Positions 35,640 through 44,921 of a DNA stretch of 64,000 bases are shown one piece after another. The position numbers and the translations under genes are program-made. The notes below the pieces were generated by a model. That model did no database searches and had not been told where the DNA came from. It was given only the letters and a program-made list of their open reading frames with translations. Source of the stretch: Hyphomonas sp. Mor2 (GTDB lineage: Bacteria > Pseudomonadota > Alphaproteobacteria > Caulobacterales > Hyphomonadaceae); the NCBI RefSeq assembly GCF_001854405.1, contig NZ_CP017718.1, positions 1,550,001 to 1,614,000 of the forward strand, in the 5' to 3' direction. How positions within the stretch are numbered: the stretch's first letter is position 1; every line of letters begins with the position of its first letter.

Positions 35640-37265
35640 TTATTCGGCCGCGACGAACTGGTTCATCGTGTTGTGCGCACCGCCCGCTTTCAGGGCACGA
35701 TCGCCGGCCACCATTTCCTTGAACGTGTCGCCAAGGTCAGAGCCAACTTCGTGCTGGTGCTTCACAGCCGAGACGCCGCGGCGGATTTCTTCGCGTTGCA
35801 CGTTCTTGACGTAGGCCAGCATCTTCTCTTCACCGAAATAGCCGTTGGACAGCTCGTCCATGCCTTTGGCGGTCAGGTGGAAGGTGGGCAGCGTGATCAG
35901 GTTGTGGAACACACCGGCGCGAGCCGAGATGTCGGACTGGAAGCTCTGTAGACGCGCATCGGCTTCGAGACCCAGTTCAGTCTCGTCCAGCTTGGCAGAC
36001 ATCAGTGCGACATCTTCCGGATAATCCCCTTCGGCAATCTTGCCTTCGGCGAGCCACTGTTCACGGACCTGTTTGCGCAGGTTCAGCGTCCAGTTGAAGC
36101 TTGGGCTGTTATTGTAAGCCAGCTTCGCATTCGGAACGGTCTCGCGGATGGCGTTCACCATGGAGGCAATGTCGTCCACGTTTGGCGTTGCGGTCTCGAT
36201 CCAGAGCAGGTCAGCGCCGCCCTCGGTCAGAGAGCTGATGCAGTCCTCGATGACGCGCTCGCGGCCCGTATTCTCTTTGAACTTGTAGAGGCCGTTCGGC
36301 ATCCGGATCGGACGAGTCACCTTGCCATCCCGCATCAGGGCAACTTCGCCCTCTTGCAGCGGGTTCGCATCGGTGACCTCTTCGGTCTCAACCCACTTGA
36401 TGTATTCAGAGGCCAGATCGCCAGGCTCATTGGAGACCGGGATTTTCTGGGTCAGACCAGCGCCGAGGCTGTCCGTCCGAGCGACGATGACGCCCTCGTC
36501 AACACCCAGCTCCTCAAACGCCATGCGGCAAGCGCGCAGCTTGGTGATGAAGTCTTCGCGCGGGACCGTCACTTTGCCGTCCTGGTGGCCACACTGTTTC
36601 GCGTCAGACACCTGGTTCTCGATCTGCAGGCAGCAAGCCCCGGCGAGGATCAGCTCCTTGGCGAGCAGGTACGTCGCGTGCTCGTTACCGAAGCCGGCAT
36701 CAATGTCGGCAATGATCGGAACCACGTGGCTCTCGAACGTATCGATGCGATAGATAATCTCGTCGATCGCGGCCTGGTCAGCGCCAGAGTCTTTCGCCGC
36801 TTTCAGCTCCTGGAACAGGTCATTCAGAGCCACTTCGTCGGCCTGACGCAGAGATGTGTAAATCTCGCGGATCAGATCGGTCACAGCTGTTTTCTCGTGC
36901 ATGGACTGATCTGGCAGGTGGCCAAATGTGTTGCGCAGACCGGCAACCATCCAACCGGACAGGTAGATATAAGTGCCCTTGGCGGTGCCGCGCATGCGCT
37001 TCACAGCCTTGATCTTCTGCTGGGCATGGAAGCCCGACCAGCAACCGAGCGATTGGGTGAACTTGGACGAATCCTCGTCATAGGCCGCCATATCCTCGCG
37101 CATGACGCCAGCCATGGCGCGGGCAATGTCGAGATGGGTATTGTACGTGTTCTGGATTTTCAGCTGAACAACATCTTGGATGCTGAGGCCGGCACGCGTG
37201 CGGCCTTCCGGATAACGCTTCAGCGTGTCTTCCATGAGCTGTTTGTAGGTTGGACGTTGGGTCAT
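35640..37265 (-). CDS. aceA: Isocitrate lyase
   Basis: The 541-residue product is the longer, Pseudomonas-type isocitrate lyase. The catalytic loop reads SDAKQCGHQDGKVTVP (KQCGH in place of KKCGH), with VPIIADIDAGFGNEHATYLLAKELI binding metal, and LAYNNSPSFNWTLN near the C-terminal third. It splits isocitrate into succinate and glyoxylate. GAGGATAG precedes the ATG. It lies downstream of aceB on the same strand with a 44-base gap, so both steps of the glyoxylate shunt are made together. Confidence 0.96.
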   Translation of the reverse strand: MTQRPTYKQLMEDTLKRYPEGRTRAGLSIQDVVQLKIQNTYNTHLDIARAMAGVMREDMAAYDEDSSKFTQSLGCWSGFHAQQKIKAVKRMRGTAKGTYIYLSGWMVAGLRNTFGHLPDQSMHEKTAVTDLIREIYTSLRQADEVALNDLFQELKAAKDSGADQAAIDEIIYRIDTFESHVVPIIADIDAGFGNEHATYLLAKELILAGACCLQIENQVSDAKQCGHQDGKVTVPREDFITKLRACRMAFEELGVDEGVIVARTDSLGAGLTQKIPVSNEPGDLASEYIKWVETEEVTDANPLQEGEVALMRDGKVTRPIRMPNGLYKFKENTGRERVIEDCISSLTEGGADLLWIETATPNVDDIASMVNAIRETVPNAKLAYNNSPSFNWTLNLRKQVREQWLAEGKIAEGDYPEDVALMSAKLDETELGLEADARLQSFQSDISARAGVFHNLITLPTFHLTAKGMDELSNGYFGEEKMLAYVKNVQREEIRRGVSAVKHQHEVGSDLGDTFKEMVAGDRALKAGGAHNTMNQFVAAE

Positions 37266-37309
37266 TTTACTATCCTCGTCTGAATTCTGTGTGAATTGGG
37301 TTTGAAGAA

Positions 37310-38968
37310 TTATGCGAGCTCGTTGAGCACGTCGTAGGCTGGTAAAGTCAGGAAGTCGGCCAGCGTGTCGCCGGTCGCGGTCTGCACAAAGACTTCTGTC
37401 GCTTCCGGATAGCGGCCGTCAGCATAGGCATTGTCGCCCAGGGCCGCCTTGATCTTGCCGAGCTCATCATTGAGCAGCGCATCAAAGGCTGCCGCTGTGA
37501 ATGTCTCGGTGCCGCCGTCTGCCGTCTTGTATTCGGTTCCGTGCGTGAGCCACTGCCACAACTGACTGCGGGAGATTTCCGCCGTTGCAGCATCTTCCAT
37601 CAGATTGTGGATCGGTACGGCGCCTTTGCCACGCAGCCAGGCGGCGGTGTATTCAATGCCGACCGAAATATTGGTGCGGATACCGGCCTCCGTCACATCA
37701 CCCGTATGCGGGGTCAGCAGCGAGGCTTCGGTAATGTTCGGGAACTGGCGCTGGCTCAGAACCTGGTTGGCGTGAGGCATCTCAGCATCGAAGACTTCCA
37801 TGGCGACCGGAACCAGATCCGGGTGCGCGACCCAGGTGCCGTCATGGCCCTGCTGTGCTTCTCGCTTCTTGTCAGCGCGGACCTTGTCGAAGGCCGCCGC
37901 ATTGGCTTCTTCATCACCCTTGACCGGGATCTGGGCCGCCATGCCGCCCATGGCGTGGGCCCGACGACGGTGACAGGTCTGGATCAGTTTCAGCGAATAG
38001 GCCTTCAGGAAGGCGCGATCCATGCCGACCTGGGCGCGATCCGGCAGGACATATTCCGGATGATTGCGCAGCGTCTTGATATAGCTGAAAATATAATCCC
38101 AGCGGCCACAGTTCAGGCCAACAATGTGATTGCGCATGACGTACAGGATTTCATCCATCTGGAACGCTGCGGGCAGCGTCTCGATCAGAATCGTTGCCTT
38201 GATCGTGCCGTTTGGAATGCCGAGCGCGGCTTGCGCGAAGTTGAAAACATCATTCCAGAGGCGCGCCTCCTGATAGTTCTCCATTTTCGGCAGATAGTAG
38301 AATGGGCCTTTTTCCTGCTCCATCAGCTTTTTGCCATTGTGGAAAATGTGCAGGCCGAAATCGAACAGGCTGGCCGACATCGGATTGCCATCGACTGTGA
38401 TGTGCGCCTCTTCCAGGTGCCAGCCGCGGGGGCGAACCAGCATGGTCGCGGTCTCATCATTGAGGCGATAGGACTTGCCGCGCGCCTCATCATCGAACGC
38501 CAGATTGCCGTCGGCATAGTCGATCATGTTGGCCTGACCTTCGACCATGTTGGTGAAGGTCGGCGAGGAGGCATCCTCAAAGTCAGCCATGAACATCTTG
38601 GCACCGGAATTCAGCGCATTGATCATCATCTTGCGATCGACCGGCCCGGTAATCTCGACGCGGCGGTCCTGCAACGCTTTTGGAACCGGCGCGACTTCCC
38701 AGACAGATTTGCGAATGTGTTCGGTCTCCGGCGGGAAGGTTGGCATTTCACCGTCATCGAAGCGCATCTGTGCCAATTTGCGATTCTCGAGCAGGATCCG
38801 ACGCTGACCACCAAAGCGGCGTTCCAGGTCGGCAATAAACAGCAAGGCGCGATGGGTCAGAACGCGCTCATACTCCGCTGGGACCTGGCCCACAATCTCC
38901 GCCGGGCGGCGGTGTTGAGGGGTTGGCTTGGCGGCCGATACTGCGTCTTGAATTAGCGTCGCATTCAT
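37310..38968 (-). CDS. aceB: Malate synthase A
   Basis: The 552-residue product shows MFMADFEDASSPTFTNMVEGQANM, MLVRPRGWHLEEAHITVDG, IKATILIETLPAAFQMDEILY, GLNCGRWDYIFSYIKTL and THRALLFIADLERRF, the classical malate synthase A pattern. It condenses glyoxylate with acetyl-CoA to malate. AGGAGA lies before the ATG. It is the first gene of aceB-aceA, divergent from the ScfR-type regulator across a 145-base region with repeated TTTGTAAA-like sites. Confidence 0.96.
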   Translation of the reverse strand: MNATLIQDAVSAAKPTPQHRRPAEIVGQVPAEYERVLTHRALLFIADLERRFGGQRRILLENRKLAQMRFDDGEMPTFPPETEHIRKSVWEVAPVPKALQDRRVEITGPVDRKMMINALNSGAKMFMADFEDASSPTFTNMVEGQANMIDYADGNLAFDDEARGKSYRLNDETATMLVRPRGWHLEEAHITVDGNPMSASLFDFGLHIFHNGKKLMEQEKGPFYYLPKMENYQEARLWNDVFNFAQAALGIPNGTIKATILIETLPAAFQMDEILYVMRNHIVGLNCGRWDYIFSYIKTLRNHPEYVLPDRAQVGMDRAFLKAYSLKLIQTCHRRRAHAMGGMAAQIPVKGDEEANAAAFDKVRADKKREAQQGHDGTWVAHPDLVPVAMEVFDAEMPHANQVLSQRQFPNITEASLLTPHTGDVTEAGIRTNISVGIEYTAAWLRGKGAVPIHNLMEDAATAEISRSQLWQWLTHGTEYKTADGGTETFTAAAFDALLNDELGKIKAALGDNAYADGRYPEATEVFVQTATGDTLADFLTLPAYDVLNELA

Positions 38969-38983
38969 CGCGATCTCCTGATT

Positions 38984-39093
38984 TTTGTAATGATAGTCCT
39001 CTATTTACAAAACCCGTGCCACGTCCACCCCAACCCCGTATCTATTGGGTTTCATTGTTTGTTATGTAAATTTTCGTATGTAATGTTTGTAAA
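38984..39093. promoter_or_regulatory. Candidate ScfR operators in the aceB/scfR divergent promoter
   Basis: The gap contains TTTACAAA at 39004-39011, its reverse complement TTTGTAAA at 39086-39093, and near copies TTTGTAAT (38984-38991), TATGTAAA (39063-39070) and TATGTAAT (39077-39084). RamB/PccR-family regulators bind TTTGCAAA-type boxes, so these are plausible operators for the divergently encoded regulator. No site was tested. Confidence 0.55.
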
Positions 39094-39113
39094 TGTTGTT
39101 ATAGGTAACGGCG

Positions 39114-40562
39114 ATGAAGAAGAAGCTCATTATCGGCCCGCGCATCAAGCGGTTAAGGACCCAATTGGGGCTGACCCAGGCTGAATTTGCGCGGCGTCTG
39201 GATGTGTCTGCGACCTATGTCAATCTGATGGAAGGCAATCAGCGCCCTGTCAGTGCCGCGGTGTTGCTGAAACTTGCCGAAGAGTTCGACATCAATGTCG
39301 CCGACCTGGCCCAGGACATGGATGCTGGCCTGGTCAATGATGTGGTCAGTGCCTTGCGCGATCCAGTGTTTGGCGAGGTCCAGGTGTCCAAGTCCGAGAT
39401 CGAGGATATGGTCGGCGCCAGCCCGGAGGCGGTGAAGGCCTTCCTGCGCCTGCATGGCCGTTACCGCGACCTCGCGCTCAGCACCTATTCCGACGCCAAC
39501 CCCCTCGCCGACCGGGAAAAGGTCGAGCTGCTCGAGGAAAGCGCCCGCCCGGTCGAAGCCGTGCGCCAGTTCCTGCACGATCAGAGCAATTACTTCCCGG
39601 AACTCGACGAAACGGCGACGCGATTCAATGCAAACCTGCGCGAAGGTGGCAAAGCGATTGATATCGCCGTGCGCGAACGCCTCGAACAAAAACACGGGCT
39701 TCGAGTGCGCGTCCTGCCAAGTTCGGCCATGCCCAGCGCCTTCACTTATTTTGATCGCCACCGCTCCGGCATCGATATTTCAGAGCTGTTGCCGCCAACT
39801 GGGCGGAACTTTCAACTCACCTTCCAGTTGGCCCTGCTCGAATATCGCGACCTGATCGATAGCATTGTCGGATCTTCCGGCATCAAGGATGCCAGCGCGA
39901 TCGGTCTGATGCGTGTTTCGCTCGCCAACTATTTCGCGGCGGCGACGCTGATGCCCTATAACGCCTTTCTCAAAGCCTGCGAGGACACGCGCTATGATGT
40001 CGATCTTCTGAGCCATCGGTTTGGCACCAGTTTCGAGCAAACGGCGCACCGACTGACCACGCTGCAGAAGCCGGATGCGCGCGGGATCCCGTTCTTCTTC
40101 ATTCGCATCGATGCGGCCGGGAACGTGTCAAAACGGTTCAGCGCCGGGCGGTTCCACTTTTCCAAGTTTGGTGGGGCCTGCCCGAAATGGAACATTCACC
40201 GGACCTTCGAACAGCCCGGTGAGACGCTCACTCAGCTGATCCAGATGCCGGATGAGACGACCTATGTCTCGATTTCAAAGGCGATCAACCGATCGCGCGG
40301 CTATCATGGCCGCCCGCCCGCGCGAGTCGCAATCGGTCTGGGCTGCGATCAGGCCTATGCTGAGAATCTTGTCTATTTCGACCGCCTGGATGTGACCGCG
40401 CAGAAGCCCACCCCGATCGGCGTCAATTGCTATCTGTGCGACCGGCAGAATTGCGCCTCACGCGCCCATGCGCCGCTCAATCGCAAGCTCAAGTTTGATG
40501 CGCACGCCCGCGGGATTTCCCTGTATGAATTCGAACCGGTCCGCGACAAGCCGAAAGCCTAA
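39114..40562 (+). CDS. Short-chain fatty acid regulator, ScfR/RamB/PccR family
   Basis: The 482-residue product has an XRE helix-turn-helix at about residues 8-62 (IKRLRTQLGLTQAEFARRLDVSATYVNLMEGNQRP), an IrrE-like DUF955 domain in the middle, and the C-terminal DUF2083 region with cysteines (NCYLCDRQNCASRAHAP). Family members sense acyl-CoA status and control propionate, methylcitrate or glyoxylate genes. Being divergent from aceB-aceA strongly suggests it regulates them and itself. AGGTAA lies before the ATG. Confidence 0.9.
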   Translation: MKKKLIIGPRIKRLRTQLGLTQAEFARRLDVSATYVNLMEGNQRPVSAAVLLKLAEEFDINVADLAQDMDAGLVNDVVSALRDPVFGEVQVSKSEIEDMVGASPEAVKAFLRLHGRYRDLALSTYSDANPLADREKVELLEESARPVEAVRQFLHDQSNYFPELDETATRFNANLREGGKAIDIAVRERLEQKHGLRVRVLPSSAMPSAFTYFDRHRSGIDISELLPPTGRNFQLTFQLALLEYRDLIDSIVGSSGIKDASAIGLMRVSLANYFAAATLMPYNAFLKACEDTRYDVDLLSHRFGTSFEQTAHRLTTLQKPDARGIPFFFIRIDAAGNVSKRFSAGRFHFSKFGGACPKWNIHRTFEQPGETLTQLIQMPDETTYVSISKAINRSRGYHGRPPARVAIGLGCDQAYAENLVYFDRLDVTAQKPTPIGVNCYLCDRQNCASRAHAPLNRKLKFDAHARGISLYEFEPVRDKPKA

Positions 40563-43500
40563 GGCGCGCGGCTAAAGCGTTCCAACGTCCAGGTGAACTG
40601 ATAAGTGCCCGGCCCGACGCGGTACGGCGCAAGCGTATCCGGCCCACAAGCCGCCGTGCCGAGGCCGCGCATCGCGACATCGATATGAACCTCCGTCGCT
40701 TCGCCGGGCTGCAGCTCCGCCAGAGTTTCAGCGTCGTTCAGCGCCGCCACATGATGCGGCCGCGCGGTAAAGCTGAGCGGCTTCGGCAGAGCGATCTGGA
40801 GCCCCTCGCCTTGTTCATTGAGCAAGCGGAACCAGCGCGTGTCTTCATGCGCACCATATTCCTGCGGTCGGACATAGGGGTGATATTGGTCCGCCACGGT
40901 AGAGCGCCAGATTCCACAAGTCTGCGCACCTTTTCGATCAGGGTAGGACTCGTCAGGGCCGAGACCGAACCAATGCAGCTGATCCAGCTCGGCCGCGACC
41001 AGGAAGCGCAACCCGACCCGCGCCACGTCCTTCCACGGCTCCGGCACAATCAGGGTTTCGTCGAACCTGATCCTGCCCTCCGGAAAGCTGATCAGAGTCT
41101 CATGCACGAGCGCAGCTCCGTCCGCGCCCCGCCAGTCGCGCGCATAGCGCAACACGGGCTCACCGCCGACATCGAACCGCTCTGCCCTCAACTCCCCTGG
41201 CTGCAGCGCGTTCAAACCGTACCCGACCCACTCAGCCGTGCGGTTCTGGAACAAAGGCCGAGCCCCCGGCTTACCGCCATCATTGTCCGTCGGTGGCCGC
41301 CACAGCGTGGGCGTGAAAGGAGAGATGATGGCCGTGTCCGATCCGAGGTTCACCGATCCAATCTGCCCATCCTCACTCAATGCCAGCGACAATGCTGCAT
41401 GCTCAATCGTTTCGGTTTGGAGAGGTTGAGAGACACGCCCCGAAAGAGCAGGCGGTGCACTTATCTGCGCTTCAGGCGTGACCAGCGTGGCCTGGTCCCA
41501 CGCCACGATATGACCTTCAGGTGCCCAAGGCGTGCTGTGTTTGTGGCGCCATTTCACATCCAGATGCCATTCGGCATCGGCGGTTGGCTGGACCGAGATT
41601 GGCAGATCAAAGTCATCAGCTTCACCGGCGGCAATCTCAGGCCAGAACGTCCCTTCTTCAATCGGTTCGCCATTGCGCAGCAGGACCCAATCCAGCTCAA
41701 CATCGCTCGAGTCAGCGAAAACCCGTCGGTTGCGTAGCTTCATTCTGCTGGGGGTCACAAATTCGAGCACGAATGGACGCGCAGCCCACATATATTCCCG
41801 CAGCGCCGGATGCGGCACTCCATCGGGACCGACCAGACCGTTTATGTTGAAATTCGCATCGTTCGGTGTGTCCCCGAAATGGCCGCCATAAGCCCAGTAG
41901 AAGCGCCCCTCCGCATCGGTCTCGGCCAGCCCCTGGTCGCGCCAGTCCCAGACGAAACCTCCCGCGAGCGCGGGTTCCTTGAAAAAGGCATCGACATAAT
42001 CGGTCAGCGATCCGTTCGAATTGCCCATGGCGTGCGAGAACTCGCAGAGCAGCAATGGACGATCGTCCGACTCCGTCTGCTCCGCCCAGTGCGCCCAATC
42101 CACAATGTGATCAATTGGCGGATACATTGGACAGACCACATCGGTCGCCGCGCGCTCCCGCGCACTCGGCATTTGCTGCGTACTCTCAGGCGAGCGCCCG
42201 AACGGAAAACTCAGCCGCAGCGAGACGGCGCCTTCATAATGCACGAAGCGTCCAGGATCGAGGTGGCGAGCCGCCGCCGCAGCCGCATCATGTGCGGGCC
42301 CATGACCAGCTTCATTGCCGAGCGACCAACCAATGATGCACGGGTGGTTTCGATCCCGCGCGATCATCCGCACCGTCCGGTCGAAAATGGCGGCGCGATA
42401 CCCAGGATGCTGGGCCACCTCAGACCACCGCGCGTGGCATTCCACATTGGCCTCATCGATGACGTAGAATCCAAGCTCATCGGCGAGGTCCAGCAAGACC
42501 GGATCATTCGGGTAATGGGCGGTTCGAATGGCATTGATATTGTGCCGCTTCATGGTGTGCAGCTCTGCGCGAATGTCTTCAACGCTGCACGTCTTGCCAT
42601 TCTCGGGATGATGATCGTGTCGATTGACGCCGATCAGGACAATCGGTCTGCCATTCACTTTCAGCCTGCGATCCGACACGGTAATCCGCGTGAAGCCGAT
42701 AGGGGTCTCGTGAACCTCGGCCACATGGCCGTCCGGATCCAGCAATTCGGTGATCAGGCGATAGCGCGCGGGATGCTCGGCGGACCAGGGCACGGCCTGA
42801 CCAATGTTGATCTGCAGCTCCGCCGCATAGGATTTGAATGAATAGGATTGCGCCCATTGTGCACCGGTCGGTTGGGTCACATCGAATTGCTCGACCGGAA
42901 GGCACGCTGTCTCGGCGCAGATCTTGCCGCCCGGATCTTCGAGCACAGCCCGCGCGCGATATCCTGCAGAGCCGCCAGCGACTTCGACGCGAACCGTCGC
43001 GGAGCCCGTTTGTTCGGCCGGATCGAAATCCGTATCCACGATCAGGTCTTGCACATGTACAGGCGCACGCGACTCCAGGAAGACAGACCGATGCAGCCCG
43101 CCATGGTTCCAGTGATCCTGATCCTCGATCCAGGTCGCATCGCACCAGCGCACGACCATGAGGGCGAGCTGGTTTGTCCCGGCCTTCAGTGTGGGCGTCA
43201 GATCAAACTCACTCGGCAGGCGCGAGTCCTTGCCCATGCCGACAAACTGTCCATTGCACCAGACCAGGGCCAGGCTCTCAAATCCGCCAATGTGCAATAC
43301 GGTCGAACGCGCCTGCCAGTCTCGCGGCAGTTCGAAGTCGCGCCGGTAAAGCCCCGTCGGGTTTTCGGCGGGCACTTCCGGAGGCTTCGGACAATCCCAC
43401 GGCATCTGCCAGTTCGCATAATGAGGGAAGTCGCCTGTATCCTGACGCGTCCAGACGCCCGGCACCTGAATGTCGCGCCATGCATCATCGGCGATCGGTT

Positions 43501-43702
43501 CTGTCTGCCACCGCTCTGGCACTCGCTCGGGAGAGGGTGCGAGATGAAACGCCCATGTGCCATCCATCGACACGCGCCAGGGCGAGTCCCCGGCGGCCAG
43601 TGCGTCCGCGTCGGGAAAGGCTTTCAGGTTCGCGCGCGCCGGCAAACGCCCCAACTCCAGCAGCGTCGGGTTTAAGAGATGAGACAATGGAAGCGGTAGC
43701 AT
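40559..43702 (-). CDS. Glycoside hydrolase family 2 beta-galactosidase (LacZ type)
   Basis: The 1047-residue product has the full LacZ layout: sugar-binding jelly roll (PTGLYRRDFELPRDW), immunoglobulin-like domains, a TIM barrel with acid/base GWSLGNEAGHG and nucleophile LLLCEFSHAMGNS, and the C-terminal small chain domain (VYLE-type, LHWFGLGPDESYPDRKGAQTCGIW). No signal peptide is seen, so it acts in the cytoplasm on an imported galactoside. GGGGG precedes the ATG. No sugar transporter is adjacent. Its stop overlaps the regulator gene by four bases, tail to tail. Confidence 0.9.
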   Translation of the reverse strand: MLPLPLSHLLNPTLLELGRLPARANLKAFPDADALAAGDSPWRVSMDGTWAFHLAPSPERVPERWQTEPIADDAWRDIQVPGVWTRQDTGDFPHYANWQMPWDCPKPPEVPAENPTGLYRRDFELPRDWQARSTVLHIGGFESLALVWCNGQFVGMGKDSRLPSEFDLTPTLKAGTNQLALMVVRWCDATWIEDQDHWNHGGLHRSVFLESRAPVHVQDLIVDTDFDPAEQTGSATVRVEVAGGSAGYRARAVLEDPGGKICAETACLPVEQFDVTQPTGAQWAQSYSFKSYAAELQINIGQAVPWSAEHPARYRLITELLDPDGHVAEVHETPIGFTRITVSDRRLKVNGRPIVLIGVNRHDHHPENGKTCSVEDIRAELHTMKRHNINAIRTAHYPNDPVLLDLADELGFYVIDEANVECHARWSEVAQHPGYRAAIFDRTVRMIARDRNHPCIIGWSLGNEAGHGPAHDAAAAAARHLDPGRFVHYEGAVSLRLSFPFGRSPESTQQMPSARERAATDVVCPMYPPIDHIVDWAHWAEQTESDDRPLLLCEFSHAMGNSNGSLTDYVDAFFKEPALAGGFVWDWRDQGLAETDAEGRFYWAYGGHFGDTPNDANFNINGLVGPDGVPHPALREYMWAARPFVLEFVTPSRMKLRNRRVFADSSDVELDWVLLRNGEPIEEGTFWPEIAAGEADDFDLPISVQPTADAEWHLDVKWRHKHSTPWAPEGHIVAWDQATLVTPEAQISAPPALSGRVSQPLQTETIEHAALSLALSEDGQIGSVNLGSDTAIISPFTPTLWRPPTDNDGGKPGARPLFQNRTAEWVGYGLNALQPGELRAERFDVGGEPVLRYARDWRGADGAALVHETLISFPEGRIRFDETLIVPEPWKDVARVGLRFLVAAELDQLHWFGLGPDESYPDRKGAQTCGIWRSTVADQYHPYVRPQEYGAHEDTRWFRLLNEQGEGLQIALPKPLSFTARPHHVAALNDAETLAELQPGEATEVHIDVAMRGLGTAACGPDTLAPYRVGPGTYQFTWTLERFSRAP

Positions 43703-43799
43703 TCGACCCCCGGATTCTCGCCGCGTCGATCGCAGCTCTTTACGTGAGAGTCTGGTTCACCAAAAACAGTCCGAGTTCAATGACCTTTTGTATAATATC

Positions 43800-44756
43800 C
43801 TACGCCCCGGGCGCGTTCGCGCTTATTCGCAAGTCCGCAGGTGCGTCATTCCGAAGGATTCTCAACACGTCGTCCGGCGAGGAATAAGCGCAAAAAATAT
43901 CGCCGCGCGTCGTGCGATAGAGCGGCAAACCCAGTCGATCAGCTTCTTTGACCATTTCATTCCGCCAATGCTCTGTCGTCTCACAGCCAATCAGGATGGC
44001 CGCATTTACCCCATCAAAATAGCCGTCTTTCAACAGTGAATCTTCGGTCAGACACATGATGGAGTCATAGTGGATCATGCTGGCTGTCGTCTCGAGTGCG
44101 ATCAGGCCCGCATGTTTGTAGTCACGCGCGTGCGCCTCGACATAGGCCATGTCGCCAGGGCTTTTTCGCAAGATAGTGCGGAAGAAAGAAATCGGATCAT
44201 TCTTGATCATCAGCTTCATGCCGGATTCAGCGACGCGCAGGCCGCCTTTGGAGGTGATGATCTGTTTCAACATTTCGCGGAACCAGGCGGGGTGAAAGAC
44301 CTGCATGATGTCCTGATTGAAGATCGGATTGACAAACAGAACGCGCTCCAGTTCCGGGAGCATGTGGACGAGGCGATAACAGATCGGGCAGGAACTTCCG
44401 ACGGCCATCAGGGTGATCTGCTTCAGGCCGAGTGTCTTGACCAGCTCGCGCAGCATTGCGGCCTCGGCGATTGCGGTCGCGCCAGAGGTCACGGGCCCCT
44501 TGGTCATCATTACCAGCGGCAATGGCGAGCTGTTCCCGTATCCCGGACGCCGTGCAAAGATGACCTGCAAACCCGCGTCCCACATTTGCTGACAGAAGGC
44601 TTCTGACGGGGGCATCGCAAATTCGATCGAATGGAAGATGAGCAACGGTTGGCGAGACTTGCTCTCATGCCCTTCGGTCTCGCCGTCATAGGTCATGACG
44701 TCGAAGGCAAAGCCTTGTTCGCCGACCTGGAGGGTTTGAAACAACCGTTTGTCCAT
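43800..44756 (-). CDS. Alpha/beta-hydrolase-like protein, unusual nucleophile elbow
   Basis: The 318-residue product shows the alpha/beta-hydrolase order: LLIFHSIEFAMPPS after strand 3, VIFARRPGYGNSSP, then LKQITLMAVGSSCPICYRLVHMLPELERVLFVNP. The elbow reads G120-S-S122-C-P124, with Pro where Gly is normal. A long helical lid follows and NAAILIGCETTEHW replaces the usual Asp strand; a clear catalytic His was not found. No signal peptide. Function unknown. It is a single gene between lacZ and dnaE2. Confidence 0.6.
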   Translation of the reverse strand: MDKRLFQTLQVGEQGFAFDVMTYDGETEGHESKSRQPLLIFHSIEFAMPPSEAFCQQMWDAGLQVIFARRPGYGNSSPLPLVMMTKGPVTSGATAIAEAAMLRELVKTLGLKQITLMAVGSSCPICYRLVHMLPELERVLFVNPIFNQDIMQVFHPAWFREMLKQIITSKGGLRVAESGMKLMIKNDPISFFRTILRKSPGDMAYVEAHARDYKHAGLIALETTASMIHYDSIMCLTEDSLLKDGYFDGVNAAILIGCETTEHWRNEMVKEADRLGLPLYRTTRGDIFCAYSSPDDVLRILRNDAPADLRISANAPGA

Positions 44757-44921
44757 TTGTGCTGATCTGCGCCTTCAAGGCGCTAGATTTCCCCCTTTTT
44801 TGCGCTCGTACCGACCGCAGACTGGCACAAAGCAATTATTCGCGCTGGTTTTCAAATAACGAGTTCGTGAGTGTATCCAGCCTACGGTCGCACACGTCAG
44901 GCGTGTCCGCGCACCATTGGC

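Noticed and set aside
37541-38956. Open frame of about 470 codons on the plus strand
   Set aside because: It is antisense to aceB, with no ribosome site or recognisable domain.
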